Shown in pieces: positions 9,665-19,980 of a stretch of DNA of 64,000 nt (position 1 is its first letter; each line of letters starts with the position of its first letter). The stretch spans positions 62,001-126,000 of the forward strand of contig NMRA01000312.1 in the NCBI GenBank assembly GCA_002633005.1, in the 5' to 3' direction. Below the pieces are notes generated by a model. It did no database searches. It worked only from the letters and a program-made list of their open reading frames with translations, and was not told the DNA's origin. Source of the DNA: Phoronis australis. Taxonomy: Eukaryota > Phoronida > Phoronidae. Made by a program: the position numbers and the translations under genes.

Positions 9665-12049
9665 TACAAAGGGACCCGTTTGCAGGGAAATTCCATGAAA
9701 ATAGCAACTACCCTTTCGTAGTGTGTTTTTTCAGGCTGAATTCTGTTAACCCAATCCTTTTATAAGTATTCTCGGACAGCTGGCTAAACCATTGTAAGTG
9801 TGAACCAGTATATAAAGAGATGCCATGCTGTGAAAAATGAGCAACCTAAATTTTGACAATTCAGATAATGTAAAAGCCCTCCTGTATATTTGAATAGTGG
9901 TCAAGGAACGCAGGAATGATCTTTTGTATGAGTTTCGAATTCCCGAAGTGAACCCTTTAAGGGAATTTTGTCGGAAATTAAAGCACTTTTTCAGAGAGAA
10001 AGTGGTCGTGAATTGAAAAGTCACTCTTCTGAGGGACACACTTTGTCCCGTATACCTCTGCTACGTGAGTGTCCTCGAGAAACGTCTAATCACTAATTTA
10101 CTTAAAATTGCTTATAATTACCCCAGTGGAAGCAATTTTAATTGAAAGTTATGACGTAAAACCTGGTATATAAGGCCACTTTTATATTCGAAGACCGTAC
10201 CTTCATATTTGGCCGGAGGTCATATTCATTCTGTTTAGCGTAGCCTAATGTTCGAATATCAAAGCCGTGGCTTTATCATGTATTCGAGGTAGGTTGCATT
10301 CTGGTATGAACAAAAGTTTAAATTCGAAAATGAAAATCGAAAAACATTATTTTCCTGTCATGTATAATGAAGAATATAATGGAATATTTTTTTCGATAAC
10401 TTGTTATCAGTTCTATAATGAATCCGCCGGATCGTACGTGGCTGAAAACAAATTCTGTCAGTGACATTCATCTAAGTTTTGATCATAAGTTGACTCGAAG
10501 CTGTCGATCGTGTAAAGTGTCACCATAAAGTATTTTTAAACATTCACCAACATTGAACCAAATAATACTTGTTTGAAAGAGTTTACCTCAGTTAGGACCA
10601 GTTTGTAATTATCAATATACCAAGCGTAATGTTTCTAAAACGTTTTGCGTTGTTGATTCCAACTCAATGAAAAGTAACGAATACACGCAAGTTGCTCAAC
10701 TCAATAAAAGCGCGTTCACTCAATACTCTCGGATGTACCTGTTTACGTGCAAAGTCAAATCCGCCAACAGACCCAAAGGCCATCATGAAAAGTCAACTGT
10801 TGGTAATCTAAAATTACAGACCATAGGTTCTGTTTTCAAAAGAATGCACGGTATTTATTCACATGTAGAGGCGATCTTACTTTCAAATTTATTATCTTAA
10901 CACAACTGTCTTGGAAAGGTCTTCTTAAGATAAGATAATGTTTAAGTCACTAATTGACATTACGCTACGTACACGAATCAGAATTCTGGGTGTGGTATCG
11001 TAATTGCAAGGGCAAACAAAATGATAACTATGCAGGTCAAACATCAGGGGAGGGGTCCCAACGATTGAACAAATTGACTCATTTTTCCTATTTTTGTGAA
11101 ATCGCTCAACCTCTCGGAGAGTCAACCGTTTACAAACAGCATTAACTGCAATATTTTTTCTTTCTAAGTGATATAATCTTTCACATTCAAACGGGGATCC
11201 TCCTTTATGAAAGCCGGGTCCGGGGCAAAGTTGCGCAAACACCCCCTGGATGCATTCCACTGGCATCGCACACGATACTGGCACTGTCAACTCATGAAAT
11301 GTAGATGCAATTTCAAAATGGGTTAAAATGGCGCAGAACGTGTTCTAAAGCAGAGCAGAATAATTAAAGACACGCAACTCAAGCAATAAAATATATGATA
11401 ATGTGTCGAAAAAAATAATTACAGCTAGCTTCTACCGCCATCTGAGGGTCGAAGTTATAGTGAAGACCAGTGTGATCACTTAGTCGGATATAGATGAAAT
11501 ATCGACACAGTATTTCTTTTGAATATCGCTATCCAGTGATTAAGACTATGGTGAATCGTTGATAGCCGGGAAATTCGTACTTGGCAATCAGACTTAGTTG
11601 GTAACGTGTTCAGTTTCAACGAGTTTGTTTCTACTTACGATGTCTCAAAGTATAATTGTATATGTCAGTGGCAATTTGATAAACAAAGATTTCTGCCGTG
11701 CGATTTTTGGAGTTCAAGTTCAACTCCATGAGCAACCTACCTCAGGAATGAATTCGCGTTAACGGATGAATTCTCAATTTTTTGGGGAGGGCCCCCAAAA
11801 CAAACGTGGGATGGCCCAACACCCAATTCCATACCCTCCTGGTAATCAGTGTTCGGCGAGTCACGCCGCTTCAGTTGGCGCGTATGGCTTTAGTCATCAA
11901 TCAGTGTTGGGTTTGCCCTCATCCCACCCAGGAAATCTTTCTGTTTTTTCCTCTAAAAATCAAGCATTTTCCTTGATTCCAGAAGTATTATCCAAGAAAA
12001 AAAAAAGGCAAAAACAGTGAGAAAGTGTCAAATAGAAAATGCCGCAAGC
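9665..12049. other. Non-coding stretch
   Basis: No supported gene. Short frames at 9746-10039, 10267-10464, 10667-10900 and 10925-11290 show no family motif, splice-phase logic or conserved-looking composition. Confidence 0.45.
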
Positions 12050-12125
12050 GCCACAGACCTGGCGGATAGACCGCGCGTGCTTTACCACTGCACCACCACG
12101 ATTTAGCTCTTGCTTCGGTATTAAA
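12050..12125 (-). mobile_element. tRNA-derived SINE remnant (A-box-like head)
   Basis: On the minus strand the sequence gtggtgcagtggtaaagcac resembles the 5' half of a tRNA, including a Pol III A-box-like TGGTGCAGTGG. It is followed by an anticodon-arm-like GC stretch but no recognisable B box (GGTTCGAANCC). A functional tRNA is therefore unlikely; a decayed tRNA-type SINE fits better. Confidence 0.3.
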
Positions 12126-12267
12126 AGACCTACTTGTTTATGGTCCACAGCGTTTGCGAGCGAAACGTTTTTTGTAATGCTTATTACATGTTTTAAATTT
12201 TGTGCAATCAGTTCGTTACAAATTTGTTATATTTAACATAGTCTTCAATTGCCCAAAAGTCCAAATC

Positions 12268-12910
12268 NNNNNNNNNNNNNNNNNNNNNNNNNNNNNNNNN
12301 NNNNNNNNNNNNNNNNNNNNNNNNNNNNNNNNNNNNNNNNNNNNNNNNNNNNNNNNNNNNNNNNNNNNNNNNNNNNNNNNNNNNNNNNNNNNNNNNNNNN
12401 NNNNNNNNNNNNNNNNNNNNNNNNNNNNNNNNNNNNNNNNNNNNNNNNNNNNNNNNNNNNNNNNNNNNNNNNNNNNNNNNNNNNNNNNNNNNNNNNNNNN
12501 NNNNNNNNNNNNNNNNNNNNNNNNNNNNNNNNNNNNNNNNNNNNNNNNNNNNNNNNNNNNNNNNNNNNNNNNNNNNNNNNNNNNNNNNNNNNNNNNNNNN
12601 NNNNNNNNNNNNNNNNNNNNNNNNNNNNNNNNNNNNNNNNNNNNNNNNNNNNNNNNNNNNNNNNNNNNNNNNNNNNNNNNNNNNNNNNNNNNNNNNNNNN
12701 NNNNNNNNNNNNNNNNNNNNNNNNNNNNNNNNNNNNNNNNNNNNNNNNNNNNNNNNNNNNNNNNNNNNNNNNNNNNNNNNNNNNNNNNNNNNNNNNNNNN
12801 NNNNNNNNNNNNNNNNNNNNNNNNNNNNNNNNNNNNNNNNNNNNNNNNNNNNNNNNNNNNNNNNNNNNNNNNNNNNNNNNNNNNNNNNNNNNNNNNNNNN
12901 NNNNNNNNNN
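12268..12910. other. Assembly gap of 643 N
   Basis: Unsequenced run. The sequence straight after it (C-run then aaatccgcc) resembles a MITE end, so a repeat probably caused the gap. Reading frames drawn through it are meaningless. Confidence 1.
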
Positions 12911-13254
12911 GGCCCCCCCCCTAAATCCGCCTATGTCAATCACTTATAAATCAGTCCAATGACTGCGAATTCGGTGAAAAACTTAATAATCAAAAACCAA
13001 CAGTTAACGCAAATCAGTGTGGCGCGTTCTGAAAGTTCATTTTAGTTTTTATCACAAGTTCAAGGCATTCATTCGGCTGACCAAACGCCGCACATGCCAT
13101 GGTTATTTTCTTCTGTGCCTTGGTGTTACCTGCAAGGGTTAGTTGCGGCGAAGACTGAGTATGCCGGCATAGTAAAGAATTTTTGACTAGAACTAATGCT
13201 TCAGTGAAACATTGACTTGTATGGTGGGCCGTGGGGGGTGGGGGGAATTGTCGC

Positions 13255-13540
13255 TGTAAAAATTGCGTACGTAAGTTAATTCTTATTAGTGGAGTAAATC
13301 AGTTATTTTCGGCGTAAATTAATATTTCATGGCGTAAAGTAATTACATACGGTGTAAATAATTATTTGCGGCGTAAAGTAATTATTTTACGCCGCAAAGT
13401 ATTATTTTACGGCGCTCTACGTGCGTCAGTTAATTCTTGATTGAGAGGCGTGAAGTAATAATTAGACGCGTAAATTAATTATTAGCGGCGTTTAATAATA
13501 ATTTGTGGCGTAACGGCGTACAGTAATTATTTGCAGCGAT
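13255..13540. repeat. Degenerate GGCGTAAA-TAATTA repeat tract
   Basis: The word ggcgtaaa followed by (g)taattatt occurs about ten times in ~285 bases at irregular spacing, sometimes inverted (ttttacgccgc). It alternates GC-rich and AT-rich half-units. Not CRISPR-like: no constant spacer length and units are degenerate. Confidence 0.75.
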
Positions 13541-13616
13541 ACTTTCCCTCAACAGCCATTCATAGACGTGCAGGCTGAACGAAAAATGACCCGACCTGCA
13601 CGGCTCGCCCCCTCAC

Positions 13617-13923
13617 TTCTCCCAAGCAGCAAGGTGCACTAAATAATTTCTCAATGAAATCAGGGGCTCCATCAGTGAATTTTGACCCGGCGACTCGATC
13701 AGAGTTGGCCGAAGTTCGATCAGTGCTCCATATGGCAATATCCTTTCTCCCACCCCCATGCGACGCTCTTGCGGGGTTCGAATGTACGGAAAGTTGCGAT
13801 CCGTATAGTGCGCGATCACGTGCTTGAGTTGTACTGGCATCAGTGATGCATTAAGTTTTGCGATATCCTCGTGGCTCTTGTGACTGCACTTGTCATTTTG
13901 CCGATAGATGTCACTCCACAGCT
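13617..13923 (-). CDS. Orphan exon-like ORF, unknown protein
   Basis: A 307-bp open segment on the minus strand has a good acceptor (CCTTCACCTTGCAG at its upstream side) and a plausible donor (GAGAA/GTGAGG). The frame encodes about 102 residues of balanced composition, including LWSDIYRQNDKCSHKSHED, LKHVIAHYTDRNFPYIRT and GERILPYGALIELRPTL. I do not recognise the family. It lies upstream of and divergent from renalase. It could be an internal exon of a host gene or a relic of a mobile element. Confidence 0.4.
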
Positions 13924-13984
13924 CTGCAAGGTGAAGGCCATGCATCGATTTCGGATAAGTGGAGGTTGCAGATGAGGAGCGCAA

Positions 13985-15883
13985 GATTTTGTGTAGTCAG
14001 CAGAAGTTTACTTACAACAAGGAGCTCAATACCGTAAGCAGTAAGTGGAGAGGGTTATTGCTAGAGTTTTAGACGTCAAACCCCCCTTTCTCCAGCGGTA
14101 TTCCAATTGTTTACATACCACTCGCGTGATTCTAGCCAGGGCAACGAGTCTTTCTTTGTTGAGTTTGAAGCCGAAGGTCAGTAGACACTACTCAATTTTC
14201 TATAAAGTTTATCGGCACTGGGGTCATTGACCTGTCTGGAAGCAGTGACATTCACTGGAGCCACTTGTCGCGTTTGGCATAACAGAGCACGATTCTCAGG
14301 TTGATAGGGAAGGTGAGTGTGAGGTTTATTGAACCTTTGGCTTTAGTAAAAATTTTTGCCTTTTGTTTAGGAGACACCTATCCGAGGCCTTCCTCGACCT
14401 GTGACTGTCTTACAATGTGTTGCTTGTCATTGAGCTCAAACCTAACATTCCAGATGAAATGTGTGAAAAGCCATACAACAGAAATAGTCTTGCATGTTAA
14501 ACTAAATGGATTAATGTCATTTTTTACTTGCCAGCCGCCACATATTTTATTTGAAGCTGTGCTAGATTAGCTACCTGGTATCAACTAGACAACAGCACAT
14601 AGCCAATATGTTGGAGGATTTTCTGCTTATCATACTTAACTCTGACTAAACTATCAGTCACAATATGTATGTAGATGGACACCTCAGGAGAAGAGTCTTT
14701 TAATCCCTTCAACTCGAGCAAGTAGGCTACTGTGGGTAAGCAACATTTTTGTAAATAGCTTTTCGTTTCCATCAAAAAAATCGTGAACTAATCCATTTCT
14801 GTTTTGATTGCACAACTGTGCATGTCTATAGCATGTAAATTTTTTAATCATTGTCAACATGATCTGGGGGTGGACCAATTACAACGCAGCTGTGCTGCTG
14901 CACTTCATTGATGCTCAAAATTAACTTGGTCATCAGAGTATCACCTCTTTTACCTTGAGGACAAAATGGCATCGTTGACTAATAAACTAATGAAGTACAC
15001 TCGTATTGGAAAAAACCTTGTTCGAGTCTCAAGGATTTAATTAAGAAATTAACTGCATCTAAAGGTGCCTTTCTATGCTCGAAATTTATATACAGTGATG
15101 TGACTTAGAATGTTTACCAGTGTAAGGCATAATTTGCAGAAAAGCTTCGAACATTGGTGGCCTTATGAGATGGCCGCTGTCTGAGCCAGTTTTGCTGGCC
15201 TAATTCTGACGGTGGTACTGCTTAATAATGCTAGAACTTGGAATAACACTTGATTTCATGATCACACACATGCATGAACTTAGAATTCCAAGTTCACTCA
15301 CTCAATACTGTTATAGTCTTTGCTGGCAGAATCATTGGTTTGGACATCAGCGATGTGACGGATGCTTTGTTTTAAAATATTTCTTTGATTGGATGGGGTC
15401 AATATGTAGCCCCGAATTGCTACTTGTTACCGTTGGTTGGACAGTAAAATTATATATGTCAAAGTTGAATTCAGTAAAAAAATGGGAAAATAAAGTTTCA
15501 CCTGTCTATTGTGAAATTGGTGTGTGACTGCACACTCATGGCAATGGGCTGATTGGTGTTCAGTAATACTGCTGAAGGTGTAGTCAGTCAAAACCAGTGT
15601 GTGTGAACCATTGCAAGGGATTTTTTTATCTATTTTACAACCTTCAAAACAGGCTGATTGAAATACCTGCAATTTTGTAGCCTTATGCAAATGCCTGGCA
15701 TTACTTATGATGGAAAGCTTACAGGGCATGTGCCCTGTTTCACCTTTCCTGTGAAAAGGTCTCCTTTGTAGACAGTCAGTGTTAAGAAGATGGCAGCTGT
15801 GTAGCTGCCTGATACGAAAAAAAAAATGTGCTTGTGAATGTTGTGAAGTAAATGAATCATGCTGTTGTACAATCTTTTCACAG
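13985..15883. other. Renalase upstream region
   Basis: No coding region recognised. It should hold the renalase promoter and a 5' non-coding exon, because a splice-acceptor-like tract (tgtacaatcttttcacag, ending at 15883) precedes the start codon by 11 bases. I could not place the upstream exon or a core promoter. Confidence 0.4.
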
Positions 15884-15894
15884 CTTCTCGAACC

Positions 15895-16935
15895 ATGGCC
15901 AATTTGTTGATAGTGGGGGGAGGTGCTACGGGTGCGTTGACGGCAGCGCTGCTCCGCCAAAGTCTGCCCAAGATTGCGTCAATTCAAATATGGGAAAAGT
16001 CTCGTGGAACCGGTGGACGCATGAGCACGTCTCGGAATCCGGCCAATCCCAGTTGCTGCGTGGATATTGGTGCTCAATACGTCTCAGTCAGACCCGAGTA
16101 CCAAGAGGTCCATAAGCATGTTTATGATGAGCTCATCAAAGCGCAGTGTTTACAACCTTTGACGACAAAGATTGAGGGAGACAGGTTCGGTGAAGACACC
16201 AAGCATTATGTGGCACCCAGTGGCATGAACTCTGTGGTCAAGTATCTGATATCGATTTCTGGAGCCAAGGTCAACTTTGATCACCTAATTACAGAAATTG
16301 AAACAGTCGACCATGATCATTTGTGGAAAGTAAAAACGACCAACGACATCACAGATGTTTTTGATGCTGTTGTTCTAACCATTCCCGTTCCTCAAGTATT
16401 CGGCCTAAAAGGAAACCTGGAAGATATCTTTGACACCAACACTACCGTCAGAGATCAATTGGCAAAAGTGAGCTATTCTTCTCGCTATACGTTGGGTCTG
16501 TATTTCGAGCCAGGGGTAGAAGTCAAGTTGCCTTGGACTGCTAAATACTTCCCAGGAGCAGAGTGTATCGTTTTCATTTCTCACGACAATAGAAAGAGGG
16601 GTGTAGCTAACCCAGAAGGAGGCCATTCCATTGCAGTGCATACCGGCGTGCCTTACTCAATGAAGCATTTAGAGGAAGATCGAACAGTCGTGAAGGAAGA
16701 TGTCATGGCAGAATTGCGCAAGATTTTACCCGATTTACCCGAGCCGTCAGCGATCAAGTGCCAAAAATGGAGGTACTCTCAAGTCAGAGAGGGTGTCCCA
16801 GGGCAGCCAGGATGCATTGTCTTACACAGCAAGCCGTTATTAATTATTGGGGGAGATGCCTTTACGCATTCCAACTTCGATGGATGCATTAAGTCGGCGA
16901 CAAAAATTTGCGAGACCTTGAAGAGCGCTCTGTAA
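15895..16935 (+). CDS. RNLS: Renalase (FAD-dependent NADH/NADPH anomerase-oxidase)
   Basis: A 346-residue protein close in length to human renalase (342). The Rossmann FAD site is complete: IVGGGATGA (G8-x-G10-x-x-G13), then WEKSRGTGGRMST at about 33-45. Renalase signatures follow: DIGAQYVS, SYSSRYTLGLYFE, KCQKWRYSQV, and the C-terminal FAD-contact block GGDAFTHSNFDGCIKSA (about 319-335). In this family the enzyme oxidises 2- and 6-dihydro-NAD(P) isomers back to NAD(P)+, producing H2O2; a secreted, signalling form is reported in vertebrates. The start is chosen at 15895 because aaccATGg is a strong context and MANLLIVGG aligns with the family N-terminus. An in-frame ATG at 15859 would add 12 residues but straddles an apparent splice acceptor ending at 15883. 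The whole coding sequence is one exon, unlike the many-exon vertebrate gene. It is transcribed towards the polycystin gene. Confidence 0.95.
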   Translation: MANLLIVGGGATGALTAALLRQSLPKIASIQIWEKSRGTGGRMSTSRNPANPSCCVDIGAQYVSVRPEYQEVHKHVYDELIKAQCLQPLTTKIEGDRFGEDTKHYVAPSGMNSVVKYLISISGAKVNFDHLITEIETVDHDHLWKVKTTNDITDVFDAVVLTIPVPQVFGLKGNLEDIFDTNTTVRDQLAKVSYSSRYTLGLYFEPGVEVKLPWTAKYFPGAECIVFISHDNRKRGVANPEGGHSIAVHTGVPYSMKHLEEDRTVVKEDVMAELRKILPDLPEPSAIKCQKWRYSQVREGVPGQPGCIVLHSKPLLIIGGDAFTHSNFDGCIKSATKICETLKSAL

Positions 16936-17021
16936 AAAGTCTGTCTTTTGTTAGAGAAACATTATTTTGTGAGATTGAGTTTCTTTGTCAAAATTTTGTG
17001 AGATTTTGAACCAACTCGAAA

Positions 17022-17374
17022 TTAAAGTCTGAGGATGGACTGAATTAAAAGATTTGAATTATGGTAATTTAATCTATGCATTTTGACATGATATATTTTA
17101 TACTGGATCACAGTTTTATGAATCAAAGTGTAACAAGACAATCATGTTCATTGTTGAATTCTTTGAAGAGAAACTGTTCAGTGATAAAACAGTTAAGGTT
17201 TTAGAGAAGTAAGATCAGCAAAATGATATTATTTCACTCAGTTCAAGGCCAGAAGCAACCTTCATGTTTTCTCATATTTCAGGCGCACATTTTGTTCAGA
17301 AATGGAATGAATTAATCTAGTCAAGATTTCACAAGTTGTCTTAGTATATGGAAAATGTGGTAATTCACAATAAA
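17022..17374 (+). terminator. Candidate renalase poly(A) signals
   Basis: ATTAAA at 17022-17027 (87 bases past the stop) and a canonical AATAAA at 17369-17374 are the likely polyadenylation signals. Which is used cannot be told from sequence. Confidence 0.4.
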
Positions 17375-19816
17375 CGTATTTGCTATTTAAATATGCTTAT
17401 GGCAATTTATTTGAAATCTGTGCCCAGCAAGAAATGATAGTTACGTTAAGACAGTGAGAAAATATAGATAAATTCATATAGGGCTGTTCCAGAAGTCCGT
17501 ATGGGAGGGGGTAGGAGACAGCAATGGAAATAAAAATTCATGGGTGGTGGTCTTGCAAGAAGTATGGCATTATTTAGTTTTTGGCAAGACAGGTTGATTA
17601 TCTCAAAAAGTTCTAGGCACAACTGGAAATTTAGCAAAAAAATGAAAAGCAGGGATGGATGCATTGACAGAAGTCATTTTCGTTTTGATTCGACCACCTT
17701 CTTGGCTACTTGAGTTTTTGACAACATTGGACAAGAAAACTAGTTCTTGTCTATCGATCATATAAGTTCTTAACAGGTCATCCTGGAGGCAATTTGTTTG
17801 CAAGTGTTGGATTTTATATTTTAACCTAATAATTAAAAATTATGGGTTGTGGGTTGGAGAAATAAATGAAAAATATTGGCGGTGGGTACGAAATAAAAGT
17901 GCCTTCCCCCATACAGTTTTTGCTGGAGCAGCCCTTACAATACATTCCAGACAGTAACAGCCCTTACAATACATTCCAGACAGTAACAGCCCTTACAATA
18001 CATTCCAGACAGTAACAGTTTTAAATTCATGCAGAAAATTAAGTTAATCATCCAATCCTTAGACTGTCGTCAAATATCAAAATAATGCGATTTCCAGCAC
18101 ATCACAAGAAATCCAATTTGATGCCAGTTCCTTGAAATGACCTTTATCAAAAGCGCAGCTACCATATAGAGTGGAACTGTGTAACAACCATCCTGCTCTT
18201 ACAAGGAATGCTTATAATGTTTTATTTTACAAGTCCCAAGCCAGTGTTTTAACAACTGCGAAAAAATTCTTCAATTGGGGACAAAAATAATTGCTAAACT
18301 TGCCATATTTGTTTTTTTGCAGAGGTGTACCATATTGTTACAAATGCTCAAAATTTCACCAAACGTTATTTGGTAATAGCTATGCCGTACAAACCATGCT
18401 AAAAATAAAGTAGAATTTCCAGTAATGTTTTTGTTGAGGAATTTGACAAAATGAAATTCCACCCATCTGCCACAAACTGAAGACTGCTTACTGTACACAA
18501 TTTTATGTAATATGAATAAGTAATCTAGGATGAATCCAGGTAATTATTTGAATAATTGCATATTTATCCACTACGTCTCACGCTCTCATGCTCATTATGA
18601 GTTTTAAATAAAGCTACATAGACACCTTGCCAAGGCTAGTAACCACTAATAATGCACATGTTTACTGATTTAGAATTAAAACTGACTTCACAAGTATACA
18701 TAGATTTGAGAATCAAAATGGAAAAAACGCCATTTGATATGCATTATATAATGTAGGAGACTGACGTTTTAATTCAGAAAAAACAGATTGATTGAAAGTG
18801 GCGTTTTAACAATACAGTTTGTTGATTGCTGGGTTCATGTCATTGCTGAATTTATTTAAAAATAAGTCCATATATCCATCACTCGTTGGCAGTGAAAAGT
18901 TTCACTAAGCAGGCAAATACAGAGCAGTGATAGCAATAACAGTTGCTCATAGGATGAACATTCTACCACAGTCTGAATAATGTACAGTTGCGGGGCCCAT
19001 TCCTTGAAATTTATCTTTGCTACAAAAATGTTCAGACTGGTGACTGGATATAAAGAGCATTGCTCAACAATTAACGATATGGGTGATGGCGTGATGCGAC
19101 TTGCTACTCAAGTATCCATTGTCCGGTTGCATGAAACAGTCCCAAATAGGGACTCGGCTAAGTTCCCTAAATCTACTGCGTATTTGTGGACTTGTGGAAA
19201 CACTGTTTGTCTTATCATATGCTGTTTGATTATCATTACTATGCCAATTTTTTGATACAAATCGAAAGTGAACTCTATACTGAATTCTCAATAATATTGA
19301 AAATAAGTAGGAATATTTTCATGCAACGCCCCCAAATATTTTGATTGGATTAAGGGCTCAGTTTTAGTTATATTATTAGAAAATGTCATTAGTCAAAGAA
19401 GAGCTCATAATAAAGATAAAATTGTAGAAAAATATTACATCAGTGCCTAAATAACGAAACAAATACGAAAAAGATTAAGGGAACTTAGTTGGGACTGTTC
19501 CATGCAACCAGCCACACAAACCTGCATTTTGTCTAAGAGGAGAAGTTTGTAATGAACTGATGTTTGTCATTTTTTGGACCAAATTCAGAGCCGTACCTCG
19601 ACTGCACTGCCAATTCTTTCAAAGCCTGGAATCACCTCCAGTTTGACAAAGATGCAATATGAGACTAATTTCGGCAATTGGTGTAAAACGATGGCTCAGT
19701 ATTGTTGAAGATAATCTTTGAAAGTAATAATGGGACCATAATTACAAATTAATAAACCTGGATAAATAGCAGTTCATTCATCTAAAATGCTTTCTGCGGT
19801 TAGGACAGCATGGTTT
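17375..19816. other. Intergenic region and polycystin 3' UTR
   Basis: No coding exon seen. Reading on the minus strand past the polycystin stop, the first canonical AATAAA is at 18851-18856 (TTTATT on the plus strand), which would give a 3' UTR of roughly 960 nt. A 29-bp minisatellite sits at 17929-18018. Confidence 0.45.
17929..18018. repeat. 29-bp minisatellite, three units
   Basis: The unit cagcccttacaatacattcc (first 20 of 29 bases) repeats three times without any mismatch, then breaks off. The perfect identity suggests recent expansion. Confidence 0.95.
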
Positions 19817-19980
19817 TCAGTTAGTCTGGAATATGAACTTGGCACTCTTCTCTTTTGCGACCTGCTTGTTCTTGTGTTTCAACTTGTCCATTATGGCAGC
19901 ACTCTCCGTTTCAATGTTGTAGTAATCGCTGAACCATTCCAGCATTCCTTCAATCTTCAAATGCAGCTCATTGGACGAAT
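19817..19980 (-). CDS. Polycystin exon 34: C-terminal exon with stop
   Basis: Joins in phase 1 (GAT-G/AT-TCG) to give FVDDSSNELHLKIEGMLEWF, then a helical, Lys-rich end IMDKLKHKNKQVAKEKSAKF and TGA at 19817-19819. Acceptor TTTTTCTTAG. No other downstream open segment fits phase and composition. No EF-hand, and only a weak coiled-coil tendency. Confidence 0.8.

Noticed and set aside
9457-9696. His/Thr-repeat protein on the minus strand
   Set aside because: It is the translation of the GT microsatellite.
12202-12962. Long open frames on both strands (over 230 codons)
   Set aside because: They run through 643 unsequenced bases; the coding part outside the gap is negligible.
13255-13540. CRISPR-like appearance of the repeated GGCGTAAA tract
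   Set aside because: Eukaryotic context, variable spacing, degenerate units, no spacers and no cas genes.
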